Shown here: piece after piece, positions 18,262 to 26,948 of the stretch
Position numbering within the stretch: the first letter of the stretch is position 1
Layout: each line of letters opens with the position of its first letter
NCBI GenBank assembly: GCA_017527065.1
Contig: JAFXQO010000028.1
Location: 1 to 64,000 of the forward strand
Reading direction: 5' to 3'
From: Clostridia bacterium
GTDB lineage: Bacteria; Bacillota; Clostridia; Christensenellales; Aristaeellaceae
DNA length: 64,000 bases
The notes under the pieces: generated by a model
What the model saw: only the letters and a program-made list of their open reading frames with translations
The model's database searches: none
Told to the model about the DNA's origin: nothing
Translations under genes and position numbers: made by a program

Positions 18262-19374
18262 GTGTTTGTGTCCAACACGCCCACGAGTACCTCGCACAAC
18301 ATGAAGATCGTCCTTCAAAAGGGAGAGGCGCGCACGTTCCGCGTCCTGCTGCGGCCGGTGGAGGCGGGCGCGCTGACCTGGCGCTTCAGATTCCACAACG
18401 GCGTCGACAGCACCTGGGACGACGGCAGCGAATCCTGGGAGGGCCTTCCGGGCGGGCGCTTTGAGATCGTCTCAACGAGCGTCTGCGCCGAGGCGGACGG
18501 CGCGCTGGGGGCGTTCGCCCCGGTCACGTGGGGCGGCGCGGCGGGGCGCGCGGTCGGGCCGGACGAGTGGGCGGTGAGCGACCCCGTGGCGCTGGAGGTC
18601 GCCCCGGGCGGACACATCGCCTTCACCTGGTGCCTGCGCGCCCTGGAGGAGGGCGCGTTCCTGCCCGCCACGCCGGACAGCCGGGCGCTGTGCTACACCG
18701 CGCCGGGCGAGGCGGCGTTCGCGCCCATGTCGGCCTTCCGGGAAGAGGATGAGACCTGCCTGCCGGACGCCTTCGAGGCGGATCGGGCGGTGCGGTACCG
18801 CATGGCCTTCATGGGCGACTCGATCACCCAGGGCGTGCAGACCCGCGTGGACGCCTGCGAGCAGTGGGCGGCGCGCATCGCGCTGGGGATCGGGCGGGAC
18901 GTGGCCGTGTGGAACATCGGGCTGGGCTACGGCCGGGCGGCGGACGCCGCGAAGAACGGCGCGTGGCTCCGCAAGGCGGCGGAAGCGGACGTGGTGAACC
19001 TGTGCTTCGGCGTGAACGACCTGCTTCACGGCTCCCGGAACGCGGAGACGCTGGCAAACGACCTGCGGGCGGCCGTCGCGGCGCTGAAGGCGAGAAATCC
19101 CCGGGCGAAGGCGGTGCTTTTCACCATCCCGCCCTTCGACCTCACCGGCGAGGACGAGGCGCGCTGGCGCGCGGTGAACGCCCGCATCCGCGGCGGCGAC
19201 CACCTGGGCGCGGACGCGGTGTTCGACATCGCCCGGATACTGGGCCGCGAAGCGCCGGAGGACAACATGGCGTTTTTCGGCGGACATCCGGACGGGCGCG
19301 GCGGCGCGGCCGCGGCGGGCGAGTACCTCTCGGCCTTCTGGCCTGCGCGGCGGGACGGACTGCTGCCGGCGTGA
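18262..19374 (+). CDS. SGNH/GDSL-type hydrolase with N-terminal beta domain
   Basis: A 370-residue putative esterase. The first ~180 residues look like an all-beta accessory domain, and the catalytic SGNH part begins at FMGDSITQGVQ (nucleophile Ser near residue 190), followed by NIGLGYGRAADA, FGVNDLLHG and the C-terminal His in GGHPDGRGG. This architecture is common in carbohydrate deacetylases. GTG 18262 is preceded by GGGGAGGAA. No signal peptide is seen. It follows the GNAT gene by 2 bp, so both are likely in the PfkB operon. Confidence 0.8.
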   Translation: MFVSNTPTSTSHNMKIVLQKGEARTFRVLLRPVEAGALTWRFRFHNGVDSTWDDGSESWEGLPGGRFEIVSTSVCAEADGALGAFAPVTWGGAAGRAVGPDEWAVSDPVALEVAPGGHIAFTWCLRALEEGAFLPATPDSRALCYTAPGEAAFAPMSAFREEDETCLPDAFEADRAVRYRMAFMGDSITQGVQTRVDACEQWAARIALGIGRDVAVWNIGLGYGRAADAAKNGAWLRKAAEADVVNLCFGVNDLLHGSRNAETLANDLRAAVAALKARNPRAKAVLFTIPPFDLTGEDEARWRAVNARIRGGDHLGADAVFDIARILGREAPEDNMAFFGGHPDGRGGAAAAGEYLSAFWPARRDGLLPA

Positions 19375-19407
19375 CGGGACGACGCAAACGAAAGAGAGGG
19401 ATCGCGC

Positions 19408-20106
19408 ATGAGCGAACAGAAGGATGTTGAAGCCATTCCCCAAACCGGCGGCCAGCCGGCGGCCGGCCCCACGGCCTACCGCGTGGAACACATCCATAAG
19501 AGGAGAATGGGATTGATCCCGCTGCTGGCGGTCATTGTCGTGGCGGCGGTGGCGGCCTTTCTGTTCTTTTCCGGAAGGATCGGCGGCGTGAGTTCAAGGA
19601 CCGTCCAGTTCGGCCTCAGAAATGTCGGCGAAATGGCGACGCAGACGGGGTTCTTTACCAGCGTCGGCACGATCAAGGACTCAAGAACGCTTTTCGGCAT
19701 ATCCATCCCCTTCACCCAGAGGCAATGCGTCTACAGCTACGACGGCGTCGTCAAGGCGGGCGTCGATTTCGCGGACATCAGCGTGTCGATCGACAGAATC
19801 AAAAAGGAAATCACCGTCACAATGCCCGCCGTCAGGATCTTCGACATCTATGTCGACGACGAGAGCCTGGTCGTTTACATGGAAACGAGGAACGTGGTGA
19901 ATCCCATCAAGCTGGACGTGCTTTCCGAATCCAGGGTGAAGATGAAGGAAGAAGTGAAGAAGACGGCGCTGTCCAACGGGATACTGGAGAACGCGCGGAA
20001 AAACGCCGAAGTCCTCGTCTCCGGCTTCATCCAGGGCATGTTTACCGACGAGAATTACGCGATCACATTTGTCTGGCCAGAAGAGAAAGGCGGCGCGAAT
20101 AGCTGA
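19408..20106 (+). CDS. DUF4230 membrane-anchored protein
   Basis: A 232-residue protein with a short cytoplasmic N-terminus, one membrane helix (about residues 34-55) and an extracytoplasmic DUF4230 domain recognisable by IPFTQRQCVYSYDGVVKAG, ISVSIDRIKKEITVTMPA and the C-terminal helical NGILENARKNAEVLVSGF. Function of the family is unknown. Its stop overlaps the start of the 27-residue membrane peptide gene (TGATG), which in turn overlaps the HAD gene, so the three are coupled. Confidence 0.85.
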   Translation: MSEQKDVEAIPQTGGQPAAGPTAYRVEHIHKRRMGLIPLLAVIVVAAVAAFLFFSGRIGGVSSRTVQFGLRNVGEMATQTGFFTSVGTIKDSRTLFGISIPFTQRQCVYSYDGVVKAGVDFADISVSIDRIKKEITVTMPAVRIFDIYVDDESLVVYMETRNVVNPIKLDVLSESRVKMKEEVKKTALSNGILENARKNAEVLVSGFIQGMFTDENYAITFVWPEEKGGANS

Positions 20107-20189
20107 TGAAGAAAGTGCTCAAAATCGTCCTTGGTATCGTTGTGGCGCTGATCGTGCTCCTGTACGGATACCTTTTCATAACGCGATGA
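20106..20189 (+). CDS. 27-residue single-helix membrane peptide
   Basis: A small ORF encoding MKKVLKIVLGIVVALIVLLY followed by GYLFITR. Three lysines, then about 17 hydrophobic residues and a basic end, give an in-in or in-out single membrane helix. Its ATG overlaps the DUF4230 stop and its stop overlaps the HAD start (ATGA), which is strong evidence that it is translated. No homologue comes to mind. It might assist the DUF4230 protein in the membrane or serve mainly to couple translation. Confidence 0.65.
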   Translation: MKKVLKIVLGIVVALIVLLYGYLFITR

Positions 20190-21019
20190 GCGGGCTTTTT
20201 TGCGCGGAGGAAGCCGCGGCGCGCCGCATCCGCATGGTCGTGACCGACCTGGACGGCACGCTCCTGAAAGACGACAAGACGATTTCGCCCTTTACGAAGG
20301 CGGCGATCGCCGGTCTTCGGGCGCGGGGCGTCCGGTTCGCGCTGGCCACGGCGCGGCCGATCCGCAGCGTGCGGGGATTCCTGCCCGATCTCGGCTTTGA
20401 CGGCGCGGTATATCACAACGGCGCCGTGGTGGAGGCGGAGGGCGAGCGGCTGAGCGGCTTCGGCATCGAACGGCCGCTTGACGTGGTGCGCTCGATCCTG
20501 GAGCGCGAGCCGGGCGCGCGGGTGGCGGTGGAGGCGAACGACGTGCTGTTCGGGAACTTCGACACGCAAACCGTCTGGCCGGGCGTGTCCTGCGTGCGCA
20601 CGGCGGATTTTCACGAGATCGCCCCGCTCACGGCGGATAAGATCATCGTGGGGGCGGAGACGCCCGCGGAGGCGGCGGCCCTGGAAGAGCGCCTGCCGCC
20701 GGCGCTGTACGCCCAGATCTCGGAAAACGTGATCGCCATGATCATGAACTGCCGGGCGACGAAGCTGAACGGCATCCGCATGCTGGCGGCGCGATGGGGC
20801 GTCGGCCTGAGCGAAATCGCGGCCTTCGGCGATGATTACAACGACGTGGAGATGCTCGGCGCCTGCGGCGTGGGGGTGGCCGTGGCCAACGCGCTGGACG
20901 AAGCGAAGGCGGCCGCGGACGAGGTGTGCCTGAGCAACGAGGCGGACGGCGTGGCCCGCTGGATCGAAGAAAACATTCCCTCCCCGAACAGGATATGCTA
21001 TACTGGTTTTAGCGGGTGA
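20186..21019 (+). CDS. HAD-superfamily phosphatase, Cof type (IIB)
   Basis: A 277-residue cytosolic phosphatase. Motif I is MVVTDLDGTLL near residue 17, with nucleophile and acid/base aspartates, and motif IV is FGDDYNDVEMLG near residue 216, followed by GVAVANALDEAK. The C2B cap between them sets the substrate, usually sugar phosphates or pyridoxal phosphate. I chose ATG 20186, which overlaps the peptide gene stop; the frame is open further upstream but only as a shadow of DUF4230. Confidence 0.88.
   Translation: MSGLFCAEEAAARRIRMVVTDLDGTLLKDDKTISPFTKAAIAGLRARGVRFALATARPIRSVRGFLPDLGFDGAVYHNGAVVEAEGERLSGFGIERPLDVVRSILEREPGARVAVEANDVLFGNFDTQTVWPGVSCVRTADFHEIAPLTADKIIVGAETPAEAAALEERLPPALYAQISENVIAMIMNCRATKLNGIRMLAARWGVGLSEIAAFGDDYNDVEMLGACGVGVAVANALDEAKAAADEVCLSNEADGVARWIEENIPSPNRICYTGFSG
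20996..21004 (+). promoter_or_regulatory. Possible extended -10 promoter for the serine hydrolase
   Basis: TGC directly precedes TATACT (20999-21004), about 76 bp ahead of ATG 21080. The -35 region at 17 bp (TTCCCT) is poor, so recognition would depend on the extended -10. Confidence 0.35.
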
Positions 21020-21079
21020 GCTCGCGCTCATCCGTTGGCGAAACGCAACGACGGACGTATCTGCAAGGAGGCTGGCATC

Positions 21080-22249
21080 ATGAATTTCCATCTGCTGGAG
21101 CAGTATCTTGACTCGTTGAACGAAGAATACGGGATCCCCGCGCTGGACGTGATCGTGACCAAGGACCATGAGACGGTCTTCCGCCGCATGGTCGGCCATG
21201 CGGACGTGGAGGGGAAGCGCCCGGTGAGCGACCGCGATTTCTATTTCATGTACTCCTGCACGAAGCTCATCACCATGACGGCCATGATGCAGCTGATCGA
21301 AGCGGGCAAGGCCAGCCTGTACGATCCCGTGAGCCGCTTCCTGCCGGAATGGGAATACATGACGGTCATCAACGCCGACTGGAAGACCAAGGGCGATCAG
21401 TTCAGCCCCGGCCTCCTGGAACCCTCCCATTACGCGAAGAACCGGGTCAGGATCATCGACTGCATGTCCATGACGGCGGGACTGACCTACGACATGCAGT
21501 CCGAGGCCATCCGGGCGCTGATGGAGAAAAACCCGAATCCCAGCACCCGGGAAGTGATCGCGGCCATCGCCAAAATGCCGCTGCTCTTCGAGCCGGGCAC
21601 CCGCTATCGCTACAGCCTGGGCCACGACGTGATCGCCGCGGTGATCGAGGTTATCAGCGGGGAGCGCTACAGCGATTACCTGAACCGCCATATCTTCGCG
21701 CCGCTGGGCGTCGTGGACCTGACCTGCCATCCCACTGAGGAACAGATTTCCAGGCTGAGCGCCCAGTACCGCTACGATCCCGAAACGAAGACCCTGACGC
21801 CCGTCGAGGGACTGCCCCGGTTCATGATCCTGTCCAATTATGAGAGCGGCGGCGCGGCGCTGGCGGGCACGGCGGAGGCCTATGCCGCGGTGGTCGAGGC
21901 CCTGGCGAACGGCGGCGTCGGGCGCAGCGGAGCGCGCATCCTGGAGGAGGAAAGCGTGATGCGCTTTACCCACTCCGTGCTCACCGGCGAGGCGCTCCAG
22001 GATTTCCGGGTCGGGCGCTTCCTCGAATACTCCTACGGCCTGGGCGTCCGCGTCAAGACGGCGCAGATGATCGGCCAGTCCCCCGTGGGCGAATTCGGCT
22101 GGGACGGCGCGGCCGGCGCCTACGCCGTGGTGGACCCCTTCAACCATGTGGGCATCTTCTATGTGGAGCACATCCTGAACTTCTTTGAAGGATACAGCGT
22201 CATCCATCCGCGCGTGCGGGACCTGGTCTACAAGGGGCTGAAAAGATAA
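21080..22249 (+). CDS. Serine hydrolase, class C beta-lactamase family
   Basis: A 389-residue protein of the beta-lactamase/PBP-like esterase family. The nucleophile motif SxxK is SCTK at residues 59-62, and the second motif Tyr is in RYSLGHDVIAAVIEV near residue 178. No signal peptide is present, which favours a cytosolic esterase or amide hydrolase over a drug-resistance enzyme. AAGGAGG precedes ATG 21080. It sits just upstream of the GH106-like gene in the same direction, 54 bp apart, so an acyl-group removal role on glycans is conceivable. Confidence 0.85.
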   Translation: MNFHLLEQYLDSLNEEYGIPALDVIVTKDHETVFRRMVGHADVEGKRPVSDRDFYFMYSCTKLITMTAMMQLIEAGKASLYDPVSRFLPEWEYMTVINADWKTKGDQFSPGLLEPSHYAKNRVRIIDCMSMTAGLTYDMQSEAIRALMEKNPNPSTREVIAAIAKMPLLFEPGTRYRYSLGHDVIAAVIEVISGERYSDYLNRHIFAPLGVVDLTCHPTEEQISRLSAQYRYDPETKTLTPVEGLPRFMILSNYESGGAALAGTAEAYAAVVEALANGGVGRSGARILEEESVMRFTHSVLTGEALQDFRVGRFLEYSYGLGVRVKTAQMIGQSPVGEFGWDGAAGAYAVVDPFNHVGIFYVEHILNFFEGYSVIHPRVRDLVYKGLKR

Positions 22250-22303
22250 ACGCGGCGAAGCTGAAAACCGGCGGCAAAAGGCCATGAGAAAGGATGATCA
22301 TCC

Positions 22304-25300
22304 ATGGATTCCCTGAAGAAGACCCTTAAGAATCCCCCCATTGAATACCGCAACGAGGTGCGCTGGTGGCTGGCCGAGGGCCTGCACACCGACGAGACCC
22401 TGCGCAATGACATCCGCCTGCTGGACGAGGGCGGTTTCGGCGGCGCGGAGTTCCTGGCCATGGACGAATTCGGCGCGGACCACAAGCGCTATGCCTGGGG
22501 GTCCGAGGAATTCACCCACGACACCCACACCATCATCGACGAGACCACCAAAAGGCGCATGGCCGCCAGCATGACCAGCGGCACAAACTGGTCCAACGCC
22601 AACCTGCCCACCATCGTCCCGGACGATAAGGCCGCCGCCAAGGAGCTCAACTATGTGGCGGAGACGGTCCGGGGCGGCGAGACCTACGACGGCGAGCTCA
22701 AGAAGGCCGAGATCCGCATGCCCAACGTGCACGAGCAGGTGCTCATCGCCGTGGTGGCCTCCCGCCGCGTCCGCGAGGAGGACGGAAAGCTTGTGCTGGA
22801 CAAGGACGGCCTGGTGCTCACCGACCGGGTGAAGGACGGCCGCCTGAACTGGACAGCCCCCGCGGGATCGGACTGGGAAGTATTCACCTTCTGGATGCAC
22901 GGCACCGGCCAGACGGCTTCCCCCTCCTTCGCCGTCAACTACACCATCAACTACATCGACAGATACGGCACCGACGCCCTGATCGAATACTGGAACAAGG
23001 TCATACTGACCCCCGAGCTCCGGGAGAACATCCTGAAAAACGGCCGGGTGCAGATGTACATGGACTCCCTGGAGCTCTCCACCTTCACCAAGGGCGGCCA
23101 GTTCTGGGGCTATCACTTCATCGACGAGTTCAGGGCCCGCCGGGGCTACGACCTGACGCCCTATCTGCCCCTGATCCTCAAGAAGCGCGGCATGATGGAG
23201 CTGGCGAACGTTCAATACCGCTACGGCTGCGACGACGAAGAGTTCACCGTCAAGCTGAAGAACGACCTCTACCAGACCATGACCGACATGTACATGGAGA
23301 ACGTGCTCAAGCCCATCCAGAGCTGGCTGCACAGCGTGGGCATGACGGTGCGCGCGGAAATCTCCTACGGCCTGCCCTTTGAGATCTCCCAGCCCGGCAA
23401 GTACGTGGACGGCGTGGAGACCGAGTCGCTGGAATTCAGCTCCCAGATCGACTCCTACCGCGGCCTGGCGGGCACGGCCCACATCTACAAGCGGCTCTTC
23501 TCCTCGGAGACCGGCGCGACGCTGATGAACTACAAGATGCCCCTGAACTTCTATCAGCAGATCATCTTCACCCAGTTCGCCGCCGGCGTGGCCCGCACCG
23601 TGCTGCACGGCTACGCCAGCGTCTGCGGCTCCGAAAAGGCCACCCAGTGGCCCGGCCACGAGGGCATGTGGCCCATCTTCTCGGAGCGTTTCGGCTGCCG
23701 CCAGCCCGCCTGGCAGCACTATCCGGACTGGAACAAAATGATGGCCCGCTACCAGTATCTGCTGCGCCAGGGCAAGCCCCGCATGGACCTGGGCATACTG
23801 CGCCTGGACTACGCCTTCAACAACCAGATCTTCGGCGGGCCCGGCGAGCTGGAAACCTATGAGCGCGAGCTGATGCGCGCCAACCGGGGCCTGTACTGGC
23901 AGGACACCGCCCTGCAGAACGCCGGCTATACCTACGACTACTTCGCCCCTCAGCTGCTGAACGACGTGGACTTTGAAGACGGGGAAATCGCCTTCGACGG
24001 CCCCGGATACCAGGCCCTGATCCTCTACCAGGAGAGCCTCCCCCTGCACGAAGCCCGGCGCATACTGGATTGGGCGAAGAAGGGCCTGAAGGTGCTGCTG
24101 GTGAACGGCGTTTCCGAACAGCTCACCCTCGACAATCCCATGAGCGGCCCCGCCTTCGTCAAGACCCACGCCAAAGCCGCCTGCAAGACCCCTTTCAACG
24201 ATGGCAAGGATGAAGAACTGCGCGCCGTGATCGCCGAGCTCAAGACCCTTCCCACCGTGCGCGAGGTCGAGGGCGCGGAGAAGGCCATGGGCGCTCTGGA
24301 GGAACTGGGCGTGTATCCCCGCGCCGCGCTGCCAAAGGACAACCTGAACATACTGCCCTTCGTCCGGGAGGACGGAAACAGGACCTACGTATACCTCTAC
24401 AACAAGCAGTACACCGAGACCGAGGCCAGGACCTTCAAGGTGGCCGTGCGCGGCGAGGGCGTCCCCTACCGGATCGACTGCTGGACCGGCGACATCCGCC
24501 CGCTGGGCCAGCTGGCCTACGAGAACGGGCGCACCGTAGTCGAAGTCACCCTGCGGCCCGGCGAAGCCACTATGCTGCTGATCGACACCGCCCGCAAGGC
24601 CGAAAGCTACGTCGTCTCCACCGACGCCTACTTCGCGACGGTGAAGGACGGCAAAGCCGCCCTGGGGGCGTTCCGCTCCGGCGAATTCACGGCGAAATTC
24701 CCCTGCGGCAAAGAAGCCGGCGTGAAGCTGGCCGTGCCCGCCGCCATCCCGCTGAAAAAGTGGCGTCTCAAGGTGGAGGACTGGAACGAGGGCGACCGCA
24801 GGGAGATCCGCGAAGACCGCGGCCTGGGCTATGTCACCACCGAGGTCTATTACGAGACGAAAAAGACCCTGCTGGACGCCGGCGAAGTGGAGCTGAAGCC
24901 CTGGAAGGACATTCCCGCCGTGGGCGAAGACGTCTCCGGCGTGGGCTACTATACCGCCAGTTTCACCCTGCCCGAGGGCTTCGGCCCGGATACCGGGGCT
25001 GTGCTCCGGTTGGGAAGCACCGGCGGCTGCACCGCCGCGGTGTACGTCAACGGCGCGAAGGCCGAAGGCGTCGACTTCGACAATCCGACGGTGGACATCA
25101 CCGGCCTGGTGAAGCCCGGCGAAAACACCGTGACAGTCGAGGTCTCCTCCACCCTCGCCAACCGCCTGCGGGCGCGGGGCTACTTCTCGGGCATGCCCAT
25201 GCGCTTCATGCAGCTCATGAGCGAGAACACCGCCTTCGGGGAGATGAATCCCACCGGCGACGAGGATAAGCCCGGCATGGAGGGGCTGTTCTCCAGCGGG

Positions 25301-25378
25301 CTCACGGAATGCGCCGTGCAGGACTATGGACTGACCGGCGAATGCTGCGTCGCCTTCTACGCGGTGAAGGCGATCTGA
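22304..25378 (+). CDS. Large GH106-like glycoside hydrolase (alpha-L-rhamnosidase family)
   Basis: A 1024-residue protein. The N-terminal region (EVRWWLAEGLHTDETLRNDI, then LLDEGGFGGAEFL) matches the opening of GH106 rhamnosidases, where a Trp-rich strand is followed by a helix and a Gly-Gly-aliphatic strand of the TIM barrel. The C-terminal ~250 residues are beta-rich, with a galactose-binding-like fold suggested by the segment from YYTASFTLPEGFG to GENTVTVEVSSTLANRL. No signal peptide is visible, so it is probably cytosolic and works on imported oligosaccharides. Known GH106 enzymes include ones that attack rhamnogalacturonan II. AAAGGATG precedes ATG 22304. A strong terminator follows. Confidence 0.75.
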   Translation: MDSLKKTLKNPPIEYRNEVRWWLAEGLHTDETLRNDIRLLDEGGFGGAEFLAMDEFGADHKRYAWGSEEFTHDTHTIIDETTKRRMAASMTSGTNWSNANLPTIVPDDKAAAKELNYVAETVRGGETYDGELKKAEIRMPNVHEQVLIAVVASRRVREEDGKLVLDKDGLVLTDRVKDGRLNWTAPAGSDWEVFTFWMHGTGQTASPSFAVNYTINYIDRYGTDALIEYWNKVILTPELRENILKNGRVQMYMDSLELSTFTKGGQFWGYHFIDEFRARRGYDLTPYLPLILKKRGMMELANVQYRYGCDDEEFTVKLKNDLYQTMTDMYMENVLKPIQSWLHSVGMTVRAEISYGLPFEISQPGKYVDGVETESLEFSSQIDSYRGLAGTAHIYKRLFSSETGATLMNYKMPLNFYQQIIFTQFAAGVARTVLHGYASVCGSEKATQWPGHEGMWPIFSERFGCRQPAWQHYPDWNKMMARYQYLLRQGKPRMDLGILRLDYAFNNQIFGGPGELETYERELMRANRGLYWQDTALQNAGYTYDYFAPQLLNDVDFEDGEIAFDGPGYQALILYQESLPLHEARRILDWAKKGLKVLLVNGVSEQLTLDNPMSGPAFVKTHAKAACKTPFNDGKDEELRAVIAELKTLPTVREVEGAEKAMGALEELGVYPRAALPKDNLNILPFVREDGNRTYVYLYNKQYTETEARTFKVAVRGEGVPYRIDCWTGDIRPLGQLAYENGRTVVEVTLRPGEATMLLIDTARKAESYVVSTDAYFATVKDGKAALGAFRSGEFTAKFPCGKEAGVKLAVPAAIPLKKWRLKVEDWNEGDRREIREDRGLGYVTTEVYYETKKTLLDAGEVELKPWKDIPAVGEDVSGVGYYTASFTLPEGFGPDTGAVLRLGSTGGCTAAVYVNGAKAEGVDFDNPTVDITGLVKPGENTVTVEVSSTLANRLRARGYFSGMPMRFMQLMSENTAFGEMNPTGDEDKPGMEGLFSSGLTECAVQDYGLTGECCVAFYAVKAI

Positions 25379-25396
25379 TCGCCAGCGATACGTCAA

Positions 25397-25455
25397 GCGG
25401 GGGCCGTCTCAAAGGAGGCGGCCCCCGCGAATGTTTTGTTTTCTATTTTTCTTCT
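25397..25455 (+). terminator. Strong intrinsic terminator after the GH106-like gene
   Basis: A 14-bp stem (25397-25410 with 25415-25428, one T-G wobble) with a 4-nt loop AAAG, then a T-rich run to 25455. It also lies just past the stop of the convergent glycosyltransferase, but the minus-strand side lacks a clear T-run. Confidence 0.85.
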
Positions 25456-26426
25456 TTTCCGGCTTCCGTTTCCCCTTCTTCGCCCGTTCGTGCGCTGATG
25501 ATGTAGCGCGGGCGGCCCTTCACTTCGAGATATATCTTCCCGACGTACACGCCGATCACGCCCAGGAACAGCGCCTGCAGGCCGCCCATCAGGAACACGA
25601 TGCAGGCCGTGCTGGCCCAGCCGGGCACCGCGCTGCCGCACAGCGCCGTGATAAGCACCCATAGGATGCCGATCAGGCTCAGCAGAAAGATGACAAGGCC
25701 CGTGACCGCCACGAGGCTGATGGGGCGGACCGACAGGCTGGTGATGCCGTCGAAGGCCAGCCTGAGCATCTTCCTGAGCGGATAATGGCTCTTTCCGGCC
25801 CGGCGCTCCGTTCGGTCGTAGCTCACACAGGTGCTCTTGAAGCCCACCAGCGGCACCATGCCCCGCAGGAACAGGTTGACCTCCCGGAATTGGGAGAATT
25901 CCCTGAGCGCGCGGCTGCTCATGAGGCGGTAGTCCGCGTGGTTGAACACCACGTCCGCGCCCATGAAGGAGAGCAGCCTGTAGTACCCTTCGGCGGTGAT
26001 GCGCTTGAAGAGGCTGTCGCTGTCCCGGTTCGCCCGCACGCCGTAGACGATCTCGCAGCCGTCGTGATAGGCGTCGATCATTCCGTCCATGGCGTTCACA
26101 TCGTCCTGCCCGTCGCAGTCGATGCTGATGGCCGCGTCGCACTTTTCCATGGCCTCCATGAGCCCGGCCAGCACCGCGTTCTGATGGCCGCGGTTGCGGC
26201 TCTGCTGGATGCCTGCAAAATGCCTGTCCTGCGCGGCCAGCGAGCGGATGATTTCCCAGGTCCTGTCGCGGCTGCCGTCGTCGACATACAGCACCCGGCT
26301 GTCGTCGCTGATCTTGCCCGCCCCAATCAGCTCGTTGAGCTTGCCCAGAAAAAGGCCGCTCGTGATGGGCAGCACCTCTTCCTCGTTGTAGCAGGGCACG
26401 ACAATATACAATACGGTCTTGCGCAT
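25443..26426 (-). CDS. GT2 glycosyltransferase, DPM1/GtrB-like
   Basis: A 327-residue membrane glycosyltransferase that probably loads a sugar onto a polyprenyl phosphate. Landmarks are VPCYNEEEVLP, YVDDGSRDRTW, QSRNRGHQNAVLAG and the metal-site region SIDCDGQDD in the N-terminal ~230 residues. Two membrane helices follow (about 229-253 and 262-290), with GVYVGKIYLEVKGRPRYI as a typical ending. CAAGGAGGAA precedes its ATG. It is the last gene of a three-gene minus-strand operon. Confidence 0.9.
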   Translation of the reverse strand: MRKTVLYIVVPCYNEEEVLPITSGLFLGKLNELIGAGKISDDSRVLYVDDGSRDRTWEIIRSLAAQDRHFAGIQQSRNRGHQNAVLAGLMEAMEKCDAAISIDCDGQDDVNAMDGMIDAYHDGCEIVYGVRANRDSDSLFKRITAEGYYRLLSFMGADVVFNHADYRLMSSRALREFSQFREVNLFLRGMVPLVGFKSTCVSYDRTERRAGKSHYPLRKMLRLAFDGITSLSVRPISLVAVTGLVIFLLSLIGILWVLITALCGSAVPGWASTACIVFLMGGLQALFLGVIGVYVGKIYLEVKGRPRYIISARTGEEGETEAGKEEK

Positions 26427-26465
26427 AGGTTCCTCCTTGCGGGCGGTTGAAGCCGGCGCGCGGGA

Positions 26466-26927
26466 TTATTCTTCCACGCTTTTGCCCACGTATTCATGGA
26501 CGGCGCTCTCAAGCTGCTGGGCGAGGGCGTTCCACTTTGCGGAGCTCTCCGCCTGCGCCGCGCGGAACAGCTCGTCGCAGCGGCGCTGGGTGCCGATCTG
26601 CATCTCGCGGCATTTCTGGCGCGTCTCCTCCAGCATGGCGGCGCAGGCCACCTCCTGCTCTTCCTTGAGGCGCGCGACGGCCTGCAGGTATTCGTCTGCC
26701 GCGGCCTGCGCCCGCTCGAACACGCCGGTCACCGCCAGCGCCGCCTCCGCGAGCGAACCTGCGTCTTTCACGGTGCCTGCCCGCAGGGCCGCCTTATCCC
26801 TGGCCTCCTTCAGCTGCTCATGCAGCCGGTCGATGCGCTCGTACAGCTCGTCCCTTTCGCGCATCAGGTCCGCTACCTCCTCGAGCAGCTGGGCCTTGCT
26901 CATGTTCTTCAGTTCCCTGTCTGCCAT
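26466..26927 (-). CDS. Coiled-coil protein of unknown function
   Basis: A 153-residue, highly charged protein. Residues ~8-50 form a heptad-rich coiled coil (LLEEVADLMRERDELYERID), then a short linker (AGTVKDAGSLAEAALAVTGV), then a second helical segment rich in Ala, Gln and Glu to the end. I recall similar Firmicute proteins labelled DNA repair proteins or hypothetical, without good functional evidence. No DNA-binding motif is seen. It lies 22 bp downstream of the SGNH gene and 39 bp upstream of the glycosyltransferase, with a good GGAGG site. Confidence 0.75.
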   Translation of the reverse strand: MADRELKNMSKAQLLEEVADLMRERDELYERIDRLHEQLKEARDKAALRAGTVKDAGSLAEAALAVTGVFERAQAAADEYLQAVARLKEEQEVACAAMLEETRQKCREMQIGTQRRCDELFRAAQAESSAKWNALAQQLESAVHEYVGKSVEE

Positions 26928-26948
26928 ATGTATGCCTCCGTGCTGTTG

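Noticed and set aside
21080-22249. Antibiotic-resistance beta-lactamase
   Set aside because: SxxK is present but there is no signal peptide and the second motif is the esterase-like YSLGHD form; a cytosolic esterase is more likely.
22298-25396. Minus-strand ORF of 1032 codons opposite the GH106-like gene
   Set aside because: It is a shadow of the real gene caused by GC-rich third positions. It is His/Val/Gly-rich, has no family motif and no ribosome site.
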